DNA of 64,000 nucleotides from Euryodendron excelsum (GCA_033060915.1 CM065394.1:10583501-10647500); one strand, 5' to 3'. Counted from the stretch's first letter, positions 12,293-24,971 are shown. Notes: a model not told the origin generated them from the sequence alone. Translations and numbers: made by a program.

Positions 12293-13689
12293 TGTGATTG
12301 TATTGTCATAGTGCAATCAACGGCCTTCAATCGATCCTTTAATAGCTTTAGAATAGATTTATTTAATTTATTTTAGTTAGATATTGTAAATAATTGCGAG
12401 TTGGATGATTTCTCAAGTTTTGAAAGCTAAAGAGTCGAAAAGAAGCAAGAATGATCAAGGTAGGTTCAAAACGATCGAACTTGAAATGCAAATTCAATGT
12501 TGTCTCAGGAGATTGGCGATAACGTTTTACTCCAATGTCTAATTAACCTAATTCTTATGATATTAGAACGAAGACTTCAAGATCTATAACTTTGCTTCTA
12601 ATGCGCGTTGGCTAAATCGACCTCTAAAGTGGTCAAAACTGAGCGACAAAAATCTGTGAGGCTGCTAAAAGTCTCAACGGCTGGTTTGACCGTTCCAATG
12701 GTCAAAGAGGCAACACAAGCCATCCTAATGGTCCATTTGAGCATTCCAATGGCAAAAGAAATTTTTTCCCACTGTTCCAACGGTGGGTTGAGTGTTCCAA
12801 CGATCTGGGCTTTTCCCTATCCAATCCGTTTTAGGATTTTAAGACTGTAAAAAAAAGGAGAATGACCCCAACTCGTAGGAACTTCGTTTTTTACATATTT
12901 CTAGGGTTCTAGGAGTAGATTTAGAGGTAGATTAGGTAGGTTTTCAAATATATGTAATTAGATTCAATATATTGCAATTCAATTCAAAGATTTCAAGTTC
13001 TTCACTATCAAATTTCAAGATTCTTGAAGTTCTTCATATTTATTCAAGATTTCCAGTTTTCTTTGATGTGTTCAAGTAGTTAAGCATCTCTTGGCATGGG
13101 AGAGCAAAGATTGAAGGGTTTTTGGGTGATTTGATCCCGATAAACATGAACTTCAATGTTTTAATTCTTTTTCTCAATTTTTCTTGTGTTCTTGAGATCC
13201 AACTTTCAAAATCAAGTCTTTTTTTTATCAAATTCTTGAGTCGGTATACACAAGTTAAGTCTTGGGATATCAGTTGCTTAAATCCTTGATAAAAACTCTT
13301 TGAAAACAAAATTGATTATAGATTCTCGTGAAGTTAAGAAGAATTCTAAATGTTTTTCACCACGAAAACCTCTGGTTCATCAACACTCTCATAGTTCATG
13401 AGTTGAGTTATAAAATCAAGATCAATAGCACAATTTTCAAAAATCGAAGCAATCTTTGCCAAGACCCTTTTTCTATTACTTTAAAATCAGTGTTCTTGGT
13501 TTAGTTAGTTAATCAAACTCTCTTATCAAATAAATCAGATTTTTATTTTCTTTTTCTTGAGTGTGCTTTTCTGTGAGTTCTCGGGTGGAGTGATCTCTTA
13601 CAACTTTTCAAAATAGTTCCCAGTGGATTTGACTTTGTACTTAATTAGAAAATTATTACTACATCGCGGCCGTATACTTGCTGTTTACA
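12293..13689 (+). mobile_element. 3' LTR of the Athila-like element (approximate ends)
   Basis: Begins TGTGATTG directly after the polypurine tract and ends near TGTTTACA (13689), giving TGT...ACA ends and a length of about 1.4 kb. It is distinct from the giant LTRs. It has no ORF of note. An A-rich tract near 12849 and the following transcribed-looking leader (about 12860-13320) may mark R/U5. The matching 5' LTR must lie upstream of the window. The right end is uncertain by some tens of bases. Confidence 0.55.
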
Positions 13690-13744
13690 TCGCATTTTTT
13701 TTTAGCAATCAAGTTCTCTGAAGGTCTCTTTTTTCTTCGGAGAA

Positions 13745-14218
13745 CATGTCACGGCCAAGGGGCGCTTTCGGTCTCATGAGACTGGATTGTTTAGCGGTGC
13801 ACCTGTGCTGACATGTTTGTGAGAGTTTCCATCACTCTGATGATTTGATGGTTTGTGAGTGTTTTCGTTACTCTGACGGTGTTGGCGTTGGTTCCAGAGA
13901 TTGCCTGATCTTAGGAAGGTGTCGGATGTCAAGAGGCATAATGGACATTCTACATTAGAGGGTTAGCAAGCGCCAGAAATGAACCGTTTAAGGTTTGGTG
14001 TTGGTTTCAGAGACCGTCCGATCTTGAAAAGCAACTTGGAATGCCAAAGGGAAATTTAGTTTTTTAACTTCAATTGGGCCTCACAGGCCTAGGAAGCGAC
14101 CAATTGACTTGACTAGAGTTTTTGAAAAGCCGTTTTGGGCTTAATAGTGTTGTGACGTTTGACTGGTGGTCTAGTTTAGGCTGAAGGTTGCCGAGTAGGC
14201 AAAAAGGAGGTGCTTACA
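13745..14218 (-). mobile_element. Inverted 5' piece of a third giant LTR
   Basis: On the minus strand this begins TGTAAGCACCTCC at 14218, the LTR start, and covers roughly the first 0.5 kb of the giant LTR. It includes the TGTGAGTGTTTTCGTTACTC-type repeats also seen near 10100-10260. It abuts at 14219 the forward 3' half of the same LTR family. The left boundary is approximate. Confidence 0.7.
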
Positions 14219-16784
14219 TTTATTCTCTTGAGTTTTCATCAAAAATGGTTTTCAAAACTACCTACACTATATTGATTTTCAAAGTTTTACTCTCTTAAGT
14301 TAGTGGTTGGAATGCTCCCAATGAAATCCTCTCTTGAGTAGTTTCTAAGTATCAACCATATGAACCCTGTACTTGATTTAATGGTCTTAATAAAATGGTT
14401 TTCAAAACCCACAACTCTCTTGAGTTGATTTTCCAAAAGGTCTTACATCAAATGATATCTTTCTAAGCATTACTTCAAGTTTTTCACATGAAATGATAAA
14501 CTTTTTCACATAAAATGATATGATTTTTTACATGAAATCATGATTTCAAGCATTCTTTCAAGCTTCATGCATCAAATCACTTTTTCAAACTTTTTCAAAA
14601 TCACTAGGTCCAAACTCTAGTTCAAAACCACCTTTCAAAACCCTAGGTCTACTTAACCCTAGGTTCACCTAACCTTAGTTGTCCAATCCTAGGTTAACCT
14701 AACCCAAGTTAGTTAACCCTAGGTAAACCTAACTCTAGTTGTCCAACCCCAGTTTACCTAATGCAAGTTAGGTCATCCTAGTTGTCCAACCCTAGGTTAA
14801 CCTAACCTAGTTAGTTAACCCTAGGTCATCCTAACCCTAGTTACTTTAACCAAGGTTAGTTGGTTTCAAGACTCCAATTCCAACCCCTTTTCAAAACCCT
14901 CTTCAATTCAAAAGACTTTTCAAGACTTGTTTTCAAAAATATTCTACTCTCTTAAATTTTCAAAAGTCATGACTCTAAGTCATTTCAAATGTTTCCATAC
15001 CCTTTTCTAAAATGCTTTTAAGAGTTCTCTCAAACTTGTATTGACTAAAATAGCTAGACACTTAATATTTTCAAATATTTTCAAAAGTTCACCACCCTAA
15101 AGTGATCCTAACCCTCTTATAGTTAGGATTTCCAAGGAAAAATGATACATCAAATAAAACCTTTAAAGGTTCATAGTAGGGTTCCAAATCCTAAGTGTTT
15201 TCCAAAACCTCTTTCAAGAATAATTTTCAAAAGTCACACCTTTGAGACAATCTTTCAAGATGAGATATCAAGTAGGGTTCTATAACCCTAAATTTTTCAA
15301 AACCCTAAAGGGAAGTTTCTAGCCCCTTTTCAAAACATGTTTTTAAAATTCATAACCCCAAACGAGTTTGACTTTTCAATAGATAAATCTCTCAAAGGTA
15401 ATGAGATATACAAAATACCTTTCTTAAGAAGATTTCTAAAAAAAATTTCAAGACAAATTCAAAAGAGCTCTTACCTTACTCCAATCAAAACTCTAACTCC
15501 AAAATTTTCAAAACAAAGCTTCAAAAACATTCTAAAACTATCTTGAGTTATTTCAAAAATATTTCCAAACTCCCTTAGGTTATTTCAAAAAATATTTCAA
15601 ACTCCCTTGAGTTCTTTCAAAAACATTCTAAAACTCTTTTAAGTTATTTCAAAAACATTTCTAAAACTATCTTAAGTTGATTCCAAAAGCATTCCACTGT
15701 CCTCTTGAGTTGCTTTCAAAATCACTTCAAAATATCCCAAGTCTTAGTTGAAAGGCACTTTAAAAAATTTCCAAGTCCAAATCCAAGTGAAAACTCTCTT
15801 AAGTTTAAGTTTCAATACCTTTCAAGACTCCATGAATCAATTTTAAAATCGAGCTCTAGCATGAACTACAACTGACCTGATTCTTGCCAAATGAGATACG
15901 TAGGCAACTTAACAAAACCTAGGTGCAGTCACCACATCCTTCAAATGGACACTTTTTAAAAATATTTCAATCACATAATTTTCAAAACTAACACCTCAAG
16001 CACTTATCAAATCTTTCAAACCATACTTTTGCCCAAACTATGGATGACCTGATTCTCACCAAGTGAGATATGTAGACAACCTTTATATGTGCAATCATAA
16101 CCCTTATTTCAAGCCCAATGCTCTTTTCAAAACTCTTCCTCAAATCAAACTATCTTTCCAAAATTAAGTTTCAAAAACTTCTAATCTTTCAAAAATCAAA
16201 TTTCAAATTATTTCAAACTTTCTCAAAATCCTTTCCAAAAATGTGCATCATGCATCATTCATCCAAAAAGTGATGACTAAACCCCGTTTTCAAAACTCTA
16301 AAATGGATATTTAGTAACTGGTGATTTAAATGAGTGAACTAAGAATGATTAGGCATGTAGGTACGAAAAGGGGGGGATAGAGTGATGATCTTAGATATCT
16401 TCTATCTACGTAACCAACCTTCACACCATAGATTTCTATTTCAAAGACTAAAACCAGAGTTACGTTTTGAAAAGGATTTTAAAATATTTTCAAAAGGTTG
16501 CTAAAAATCTCTTTTGTAAAAACTTTCTTAAGAAGGCAATTTTCAAAACATTTTTTAAAAACATAAGTTTAGTCTTTGAATTACACTTAGTTTTAGGTGA
16601 CTTAGCACATTTTTAATTATATTAGTTGGAGACTCCAAATTTTTCCAAGAAAGCGCTTAATCAAATCATATTTCAAGTTCAAACTCCCGTCGCACTTGTC
16701 TTTTTAGGAGGGTAGGTTATAATAGAGAGAGTACCATGCTTTTTCCCAATCTAAGAGGGCTCGCCAAAAAACCGAGGCGCAACA
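14219..16784 (+). mobile_element. Forward 3' half of a third giant LTR
   Basis: Matches positions about 41690-43868 of the complete solo LTR: the CTCTTGAGT / GTGGTTGGAATGCTCCC segment, the CCTAGGTTAACCTAACC array, the GACCTGATTCTCACC motif and the CCGAGGCGCAACA terminus at 16784. The LTR middle (about 2.1 kb) is missing and the 5' part is inverted in front of it (13745-14218). The base after the terminus is AGCAT; no matching left duplicate was found. Non-coding. Confidence 0.75.
14640..14870. repeat. Degenerate CCCTAGGTTAACCTAA array in giant LTR
   Basis: About a dozen imperfect units built from CCCTAGGTTAAC / CCTAACCCAAGTTAGTTAA. The same array is at 42285-42490 in the solo LTR at the equivalent position, so it is an old feature of the LTR. 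Confidence 0.75.
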
Positions 16785-17030
16785 AGCATTCCGATGAATT
16801 CTTATCGAAGAGCCTTCTTTGATAACATGGGGAATGGCTCATTGTTGGCTTACCTGGTGTTGACTTTCCTGTCGAATCTCTCCTATTGTTCAGTTGGAAG
16901 GGGCGTTCTACCAAAAACTCTAACACTCATAATTCTAGCTTTCATTTCCCACAAATGGCGTTAGTTGTGCAAGGAATTTTTTCACATAGGTTGTAAGTTG
17001 TCAATTTGAAACCTGAGCACTGGGAAGCTT
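16785..17030. other. Intergenic, nothing recognised
   Basis: Between the end of the giant LTR and the small hAT-like element. No ORF, RNA gene or repeat was recognised. Confidence 0.4.
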
Positions 17031-17038
17031 CGTTGTCA

Positions 17039-17522
17039 TAGGGGTGGCCATCAGTCTGCTGGCCCGATAGGCCCCCCCAGCCCGACCCAATTTTTTAAGA
17101 GATTAGGATTAAGATTTAGACCTGTAGGATCGGGCTAGGCTGATTTTTTAGGCTTGATTAATTTTTAGGCTGGGCTTGAGATTATATTTCAAAGCTCGGC
17201 CTTGCTCAACCCGAATATTTTTATTTAGTTTAAAAATAAATATATATATATATATGTACTCACTTACATTTATATTTCAAAGCCCAGCCCAGCTCGAATA
17301 TTTTTATTTAGTTTAATATATATATATACTAACTTATATTTATAAAAAATAAATAAACATGTATTTTGGTCGGGCCCGTGGGCGGGCTTGCGGCTTCATT
17401 TTTATTTTCTTGGCGGGTTTGGGCAACAAAGTGGAGGCCCAACATCGAACCAAGCCAAGCTTGGACCACTATCTAAAGTGTTATTATGTAGGTCAAGCAC
17501 GACCCACCCAGTGTCAGCCCTA
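17039..17522. mobile_element. Non-autonomous hAT-like element (MITE)
   Basis: A 484-bp block starting TAGGGGTGGCCATC and ending GTGTCAGCCCTA, imperfect inverted termini. It is flanked by near-identical 8-bp repeats CGTTGTCA (17031-17038) and TGTTGTCA (17523-17530), one mismatch. The 8-bp duplication and TAGGG...CCCTA ends fit hAT. The interior has CCCGACCC / GGGCGGGC-type repeats and AT dinucleotide runs, and no transposase. Confidence 0.7.
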
Positions 17523-17530
17523 TGTTGTCA

Positions 17531-18251
17531 CCTGCAAAACCACCGAAGGTGAGCATTGGTTGACTGAGGTTGCTTGATCAGGGGCACTGCGAAGCTTAAT
17601 TCGGTAGAGGAAAGTTGTTTACAAGTACAAAAAAAAAAGTACGTTGAATGAAGGGTATTCCTAGTGTGTGAACATCTACCTCTCTTCGAGTTTTTTCATG
17701 TAGTTTTATAGTATTTCATTAATTGTTTCTTAGTTATGCCTTGATCAATCAAGCTTGCCGTCCACGCCAAATCGTCATTGGCCACTTTCTTGCAAGTGGG
17801 TTGTGATTCTTAACTTTGGGTGAAAATCCAACCCATTTCCCTATCCCTCGATGGCTTAGGAAAAGTGGGTCTTTCCTCAACTAATTAACTTAACTTGATC
17901 AACATAATGCTGACGTGACGAGTCTAATACCACATAACTTTGTTTTTTGTTTTATAAAAAATACCTTCCTCAATAGTCTCTATTGATAATCAATTTCATT
18001 ACTTTTGATGTACATAAAAAACAAAAAAAAAAAAAAAGTAGGGTTTAAGGACTATTTTAAATTGTGAGTGTCGGTGAAATACATTTTTGTGGGCAGTGAC
18101 GCTACACGTAGTGGGCATTACGCAAAAGTTGGGGTGCCACGGCGCCCTCCTCTTGTATGTGGTTCGGCCCCTGCAAAGCGCGTTTTCATTCCAAAGAGAG
18201 TATGTTTAAACTTCTACTAAAGCATTAACGTCCAATTCAGGTGCCAATGCC
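17531..18251. other. 5' flank of the PPR gene
   Basis: Upstream region of the PPR coding sequence. It is AT-rich with an A run near 18016-18038. No clear TATA box or other motif could be assigned. An out-of-frame ATG at 18246 sits 6 bases before the chosen start. Confidence 0.4.
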
Positions 18252-21200
18252 ATGCGCTTTGCACACCACGTCAGGCTTTTCCATAGCAGCTGCTTGCGCT
18301 CCCGGCAAAATGAACCCATTAACAACGTCCGCAAAACAAAAACTAGAACCCCCAAGCCATCTCGATTAAGGAAAGCAGCGATCAAACAAGCAGCAAACCA
18401 TTTATCATCTTCTTCCATTACAGACTCGGACATAGTGAAATTGAACATATCGATCACCAGCCACATGCGCAACGGCCAATGCGAGTCCGCTCTCCATGTC
18501 TTCAACAACATGCCTCGCCGGAGTTCAGTTTCTTGGAACACGATGATTTCTGGCTATCTGTTAAATGGCAGGTTTGATCTTGCCCGAGAGGCGTTTGAGA
18601 AAATGCCCGCAAGAGACTTGGTTTCGTGGAATGTGATGATCAGTGGTTATGTTCGGAATAGGAACCTTGGGGCTGCCCGGTTGTTGTTTGATCAAATGCC
18701 CGAAAAGGATGTTGTTTCGTGGAATGCTATGTTATCGGGTTATGCACAGAATGGGTATGTTGATGAGGCGAGGATGATTTTTTGTAAGATGCCCAACAAG
18801 AATTCTATCTCATGGAATGGGCTACTAGCTGCATACATGCAGAATGGGCGAATAGAAGATGCCCATCAGTTGTTTGAATCGAAGTCCAACTGGGAGGTGG
18901 TTTCTTGGAATTGTTTGATGGGTGGATATGTGAGGAAGAAGAGGTTGGTAGATGCGAGGCGGCTTTTTGATAGAATGCCCATTAGAGATGAAGTTTCATG
19001 GAACACCATGATTTCTGGTTATGCCCAGAATGGGGAATTGTCAGAGGCTCAGATATTGTTTGATGAATCTCCTATTCGGGATGTGTTTACGTGGACTGCA
19101 ATGGTTTCTGGGTATGTGCAAAATGGTATGCTGGATGAAGCTAGAAAACATTTTGATGAAATGCCGGAAAAGAATTCTGTTTCATGGAATGCAATGATTG
19201 CAGGATATTCGCAACACAAGAGAATGGACATGGCGAGTGATCTTTTTGAGGCAATGCCTGGTCGGAATGTTAGTTCTTGGAATACTATGATAACTGGCTA
19301 TGCTCAGAATGGCGAAATGGCTCAAGCTAGGAATTTATTTGAAAGAATGCCTCGGCGTGATTGCATTTCTTGGGCAGCAATAATTGCAGGGTATGCTCAT
19401 AGTGGTCACAGTGAAGAGGCTTTGCGCCTATTTGTAGAGATGAAGAGAGATGGGGAAAGCTTGAATAGGTCGACCTTTACCTGTGTTTTGAGCTCATGTG
19501 CTGATATTGCTGCTTTGGAGTTGGGGATGCAAGTGCATGGGAGGCTAATTAAGGCAGGTTATGAGACTGGGTGCTATGTGGGGAATGCACTTCTTGCAAT
19601 GTATTGTAAGTGTGGAAACATAGATGAAGCATATGATGTATTTGAGGGTATTTCAGTGAAGGACATTGTCTCATGGAACACAATGATTGCTGGTTATGCA
19701 AGGCATGGATTCGGCAAAGAGGCTCTAAAAGTCTTTGAGTCAATGAAGACAGTGGGTATCAAACCTGATGATGTCACAATGGTAATTTATAATTATCTAT
19801 AAACCTGATGAAATTTTATATGATATTAGGGATTATATAAGGACATAGGATCTGACTTCTTAATTACGTGACACTTCATACGTCTTTTGATTATAATTGG
19901 CATCCTACAGCTTTCACTTATGGAGCACTGTTGGACGAAATAAGCAAATATTATGTAGAAAAATGCATTGACATACCGTCTCAGTACTAGCTTGGTTGAA
20001 AGGCCTGAGTATTTATATTCTTCGGTTGAATTTTTATATGATATTACGGATTATAATAACTTGATATCTCAAACGTCTTTTGATTATAATTGGCTTCCTG
20101 CACCTTTCACTTATGGAGCACTGTTGGACGAAATAAGCAATATTATGTAGAACAAATGCAATGAGACATACCGTCTCAGTACTAGCATGGTTGAAAGGCT
20201 TGAGTATTTATATTCTTTGGTTGATTTTTCATATGATATTACGGATTATATAAGAACATAGGATCTAGCTTCTTAATTACATGACACTTCAAACATCTTT
20301 TGTCTATAATTGACATCCTGCACCTTTCACTTATGGAGCACTATTGCACGGAATAAACAATATCACAGAGAACAAATCATTGAGACATACAAACTCTGTA
20401 CTAGGCTACTAGCATGGTTGAAAGGCTTAAGTAGTTAGAGTGAGGGCCTCAATTGAATAGAAAAACTATATTTTGTTTGGGTTCTTGGTGATATGCTCCT
20501 TCTAGGAGATGACTTGACAATTGAGTTCTTTTTTATAAGTTTAAATTCTATAGCAAAAAGGCACTAAGGGGGTGCCACCTATGTACAAGGTAAGAAACTT
20601 ATATGATGTACACAACCAAGTTATTCACAATATTGTATAAAACCAAAAAATTGGTTCAAAGACAGGTTAACAACTTCCGAGAACCAACTATACAAAAAAG
20701 ATAATAATCTACTTGTTGAACCAAAAACAGCCTCTTTTACCCCATTAGAAGTTCTCCTATTATGCTCCAACCATATACTCCATTAAAACAAGTGGCACTA
20801 GAGGCCATGCTTTTTTCTTTCTCTTCCCCACTCTAGCCCCTTTACAAGAATCAAGGAGCTCCAAAATAGAATTCGGGAAGATCCACTCCATACCAAAAAA
20901 CCCGAGGATTAAATACGAGAACTCCACCACCAGTGATCAATGCACAAGGAGAAGATTTACCAATTTGCCATCTTGCTTGCACACCAACACCAGTTGACGA
21001 GGATTGTCTCCTCTTAGTCTAGTTATCAATGGGAAATCCTTCCATGCGCCGCCATCCATACAAAAAAGGCAACCTTTAGAAACCTGACCTGAATGACAAT
21101 TGAATGTTTTGAGACAGCTTTCTAGTTTCTAAAGCATCACCTAGGGAATTCTCCTAGGCAGCAACCTTTAAGCGACCTGCTAAATTTTTTCTTTATGACT

Positions 21201-23621
21201 TCAATGGGTGGTAATAGCAAGTCAACCAAGTGTTTATGTGTTCATCCAATCATGTGAGGAGTTTGTTTCTTTCTTGCTTTGGGTTATCATTTATATATAA
21301 ACAACATGAGTTGTTATTAAGTGGGTTGATATTTGTTCGTATGTTAATATGTTGTAATAGTGGAGAAAAGTATTAGGCAGTTGCATAACTTTAATCTATT
21401 ACAAATGTTATGTTGGTGTTATCACCTTATGTAGAGTTAGTCATTTTGTTGATTAGCATGAAGAATGCAGTCTTCAGTTACAGATTTTTTCTTTTCTTTT
21501 TTTTTTTTTAACCATACTATACTAAACCAGTGTGCATTCGTTATTAATATTTGAACTCCTGTTATTTCTAGGATTTGCTTTCTGTGCTTCCTTTTTTTTC
21601 TGCATTTTAATTTGGATCCACATATTATATATGGGAATGAGATAATAATATAAATACATATTAACATTTGGTATATATTAATATCTTTTTGCATATGGAA
21701 GTAGAAGGCAAAAATGCAGAAAAAATGTGTTTCAAATAGAATGTTGTTAAATATACATACCTGTCCATGTGCGCATGCGCACGCCTCCACACACATGTTT
21801 GAAGTTATGATGTGAAAAAGAGTGCCTTATTCTTGAAGTGAAAATAATACTTTTGAAGGGGAAAAATAACAAATATATTTCCTCATAATGCTAACTATAG
21901 TTATCGAAATTCATTGGTTCAACTGGTTCAATGGTTGTTAGAAAATTAAATATATTTTGTTTATTTTGCAAAGTTAATTACCTTATATATTATATCTGAC
22001 CGAAAAAGAAAAAAACACACAAAAAGTCATGGCAAATAGTGGTTGTCTACTACTAAAATTTATCAGTGCTTGGGTTCAAGTCTTGTTAGCCTCAAATTTG
22101 AGTGTTTTAAACACTTCTAAGCACTACACTTGCCAAAAGTTTAAGTTACCCAGTAGCGATATATTATCCAAACTATGCTACCCAGTAACCATTAGATTAT
22201 CAAAAAAAACAAACTTACTTACTTTTACTCCCTAATTTAATATGTTAGACTGGTTAGTGCCTCATCATGTAGACCTGTTCTTTAAGTGAATTAACCAATC
22301 AAGTGTATTGATCTGCTAGACCCTTCAGTTCCCATTGGACCGGCTGGTTTGTTCTGGTTTTGACAACACTGATGCCATCAGTACCATGACCATCATGATG
22401 TTTATGTCACTGCAGATCTAGTTCTTTTATTGCTTCTCAACTGTACTGTAGGAAATCTTATCAAATGGTTCTTCATTTATTGATCTAGCTTTGTGTCCAC
22501 CGAAGCTGCAGCCTGATGGGATAAAATTCTTTAATGCACTGCAATCTTCCCTTTGAAATATATTTTTCATCTAACTTAACTGTAGATTAGTGGGTGATAA
22601 TAATATAGGAAGAGGCTTGAAGTGATGGAAGTCAATTACTGACACATAACATGTACAACCTAAAAGGAGTCTCTCTCTCCCTCTCTCTCTCTCTCCTTTG
22701 GGGGTTTTCAAAGGTTATTATTTTATTATTAACTTTTACTACATATGTACATACCTTCTCCCCATCTAACGGTTTTTAATTATTGCTTTCAAATTATGTT
22801 TGTGTTTGGTTTAGGTTGGTGTGTTGTCTGCATGTAGTCATACTGGCTTAGTGGACAAAGGCACAGAATATTTTTATTCACTGTATCAGGATTATGGCAT
22901 TACTGCAAACTCAAAGCACTATACTTGCATGATAGATCTACTTGGTCGAGCTGGGCGCCTAGATGATGCCCAAAATCTAATGAGTAGCATGCCTTTTGAA
23001 CCGGATGCTGCAACATGGGGTGCTCTCCTTGGTGCAAGCAGGATTTATGGCAACACTGAATTAGGAGAAAAGGCCGCAGAGATGATCTTCAGGATGGAGC
23101 CTGATAATGCTGGAATGTATGTTCTTCTATCAAATTTATACGCAGCTTCTGGTAGATGGGGTGATGTTGGTCAGATGAGATTGAAAATGAGGGATACAGG
23201 TGTAAGGAAAGTGCCTGGGTATAGTTGGGTTGAAGTGCAAAACAAGATTCATACATTTTCTGTTGGGGATTCCACCCACCCAGACAGAGGTAGAATACAT
23301 GCTTTCTTAGAAGAGTTGGATTTCCGGATGAGGCGGGATGGCTATGTTTGTTCTACAAAATTGGTTTTACATGATGTGGATGAGGAGGAAAAGGAGCATA
23401 TGCTCAAGTATCACAGTGAAAAATTAGCTGTTGCTTTTGGGATCTTGAGTACACCGACTGGGCGACCAATCCGTGTCATAAAAAACTTGCGGGTTTGTGC
23501 AGACTGCCACACTGCAATCAAACACATATCTAAGATTGTGGGAAGGCTGATAATTGTAAGAGATTCCAATCGCTTTCACCACTTCAAGGGTGGCATGTGT
23601 TCTTGTGGGGATTACTGGTGA
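18252..23621 (+). CDS. PLS-DYW pentatricopeptide repeat protein (two exons)
   Basis: Exons 18252-19781 and 22815-23621 join at ATG^GTAATT...TTTAG^GTTGGT. They give an open frame of 778 codons plus stop. PPR proteins of this class bind organellar RNA and direct C-to-U editing. The N-terminus (about 1-60) is Arg/Ser-rich with an RLFHSS stretch, suggesting mitochondrial or plastid import. From about residue 65 there are roughly 14 tandem PLS-type repeats with recurrent VSWNxMISGY motifs. E/E+ motifs follow ([13 protein letters not shown]), then a DYW deaminase domain with the HSE zinc/catalytic motif at 710-712, CADCH at 738-742 and the terminal CGDYW. No damage is seen. It resembles Arabidopsis At4g02750-type proteins from memory. 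An intron in a PPR gene is uncommon, but the splice sites and frame are clean. Confidence 0.93.
19806..20400. repeat. ~200-bp tandem repeat in the PPR intron (about 3 copies)
   Basis: Three successive units share the TGGAGCACTGTTGGACG core (starts at 19921, 20114 and 20334, so periods 193 and 220) and a TATGATATTACGGATTATA segment. The middle unit lacks about 27 bases (a GGACATAGGATCT-type stretch) present in units 1 and 3. The repeat lies wholly within the intron. Confidence 0.8.
20440..22814. other. Rest of PPR intron, no gene recognised
   Basis: AT-rich intron sequence. The part at about 20560-21180 is less AT-rich and might be an old element remnant on the minus strand, but I could not identify it. 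A CT microsatellite is at about 22668-22697. The acceptor is TTTAG at 22810-22814. Confidence 0.45.
22668..22697. repeat. (CT)n microsatellite
   Basis: Short CT run with one CCC interruption in the PPR intron. Confidence 0.8.
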
Positions 23622-24672
23622 GAACAAATAGGGAAAAGACAAAGGACTAAGAGGATTTGTAGAAATTCACTCAGAAACTTTTGGAAGTACATGGAGGAAT
23701 GAAAACTAAAATTCTTGCCCCTTGTATGTTGTTGGATCTATAATGGGCTTGGAAGAATATCCATTTTCGCAAAGGTTCACTGGGAGAAAATGTAGTAATA
23801 TTGTAGCTATTCAAAAACTTGAGATCACCAAAGTGTAATGTCATCTAACAAAATGCATTCAAGTGAGGTTTCTGTTTGACTAGTTATCCGACGTTTGCCC
23901 AGGGGCCATTTTATAAAGATTCCAGGATGCAACTCAGAGAAACTTTAATCATGAACTTGTCATCAAAAAGGGAAGAGTAGAAAAAGGGCATGATTAGAAA
24001 GAGGTTGAGAGGTCTGGAAATCCATTCTTCTTCAATGCTGTATCATCACCTTACTTTAAAAAGCAAGTCTCTCATCGACTTTGGCCTTCATACCAAGTTT
24101 CAAAGTTTACTCTGATTATTCTGCTGTTACATGGCTTTTTTGCACCATAAATCAAAGTGACATTACTGAGTAAAAAGATGGACTGGAAACCCTTTCTAAA
24201 TCCAGTTCCTAGATACTTTGGTTATACCAACTTGTCCGACTCTTTAGGATCTCCAACCTTGATTGCCATCAGCAATAAGCTGCGGTTCAATATAGATACA
24301 AGTGCAAAATTCAGTGTTCTCTTCATTAATGAACAGGCATTTCTTCTCTTCTCAAATGTCACCAAAGATGGTTATTGTTTTGATGTTTTGGGATTGACAC
24401 AGCTTGTTCAGTGGCTTGTCTTTAGCTCTACTCGCTCAAAATCTGTGCATTCTGTCAAGCACAATCAACTGTTCCTGTAAGCTAAGTGGCTCTTGCATTT
24501 TTATTTTTCATGTATGAGATCAATGTAGAACATATTGTTTACTGTATTTCATTTTATAATTTCAAATTATTGCTTCAAGTTCCTCTGCAGTTGCTGTTCC
24601 AAGAATGGCCTAGTGCACTTTAGTTCAATTTGAAGTTTCCAAGAATTTATAAACCAGTGAACTGAGGTGGTT
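23622..24672. other. 3' flank of PPR gene, up to NAC relic 1
   Basis: Holds the presumed 3' UTR of the PPR gene. A 107-codon open stretch at 24157-24480 shows no domain, signal peptide or repeat that I recognise and may be chance or a remnant. Nothing else is seen. Confidence 0.35.
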
Positions 24673-24968
24673 ATGGGTACTTCGAAGGTCCAGAGATTTC
24701 ACCCCACAGACCAAGAATTAACAAGGCCACTGAAAGACTACTCCCGTATGAGGGTTTGATGGTGGAGCACAATCTGTACGGTGATGAAGAGCCATGGGAG
24801 AGATTTGAGGGACAAAAGGATAGATTGGATGCTACTTCACTACATTGAAGAAGAAAACCAAGAATGGGAAATGATTCTCTATCCACACAACCTGGTCGTT
24901 GGGTCATGAAGAGTTCAGGCTTGATTGCGATTTGCTGGACTACCTAAAGAATATCAAGCATGGAAAAG

Positions 24969-24971
<3 letters not shown>

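Noticed and set aside
1..13689. A single LTR element with long terminal repeats in inverted orientation
   Set aside because: The reverse LTR has its own TTATT TSD, and Athila-like sequence is continuous across it. The forward LTR interrupts gag. Nested solo LTRs explain the inversion.
14640..14870. Interstitial telomere repeat
   Set aside because: CCCTA occurs, but units are CCCTAGGTTAAC-like, not CCCTAAA, and match the same LTR position elsewhere.
20560..21180. Minus-strand retroelement remnant in the PPR intron
   Set aside because: Base composition differs from the flanks, but I could not read a confident domain or find termini.
24157..24480. 107-codon frame between PPR gene and NAC relic
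   Set aside because: No motif, no paralogue in the window and no clear promoter. Not called as a gene.
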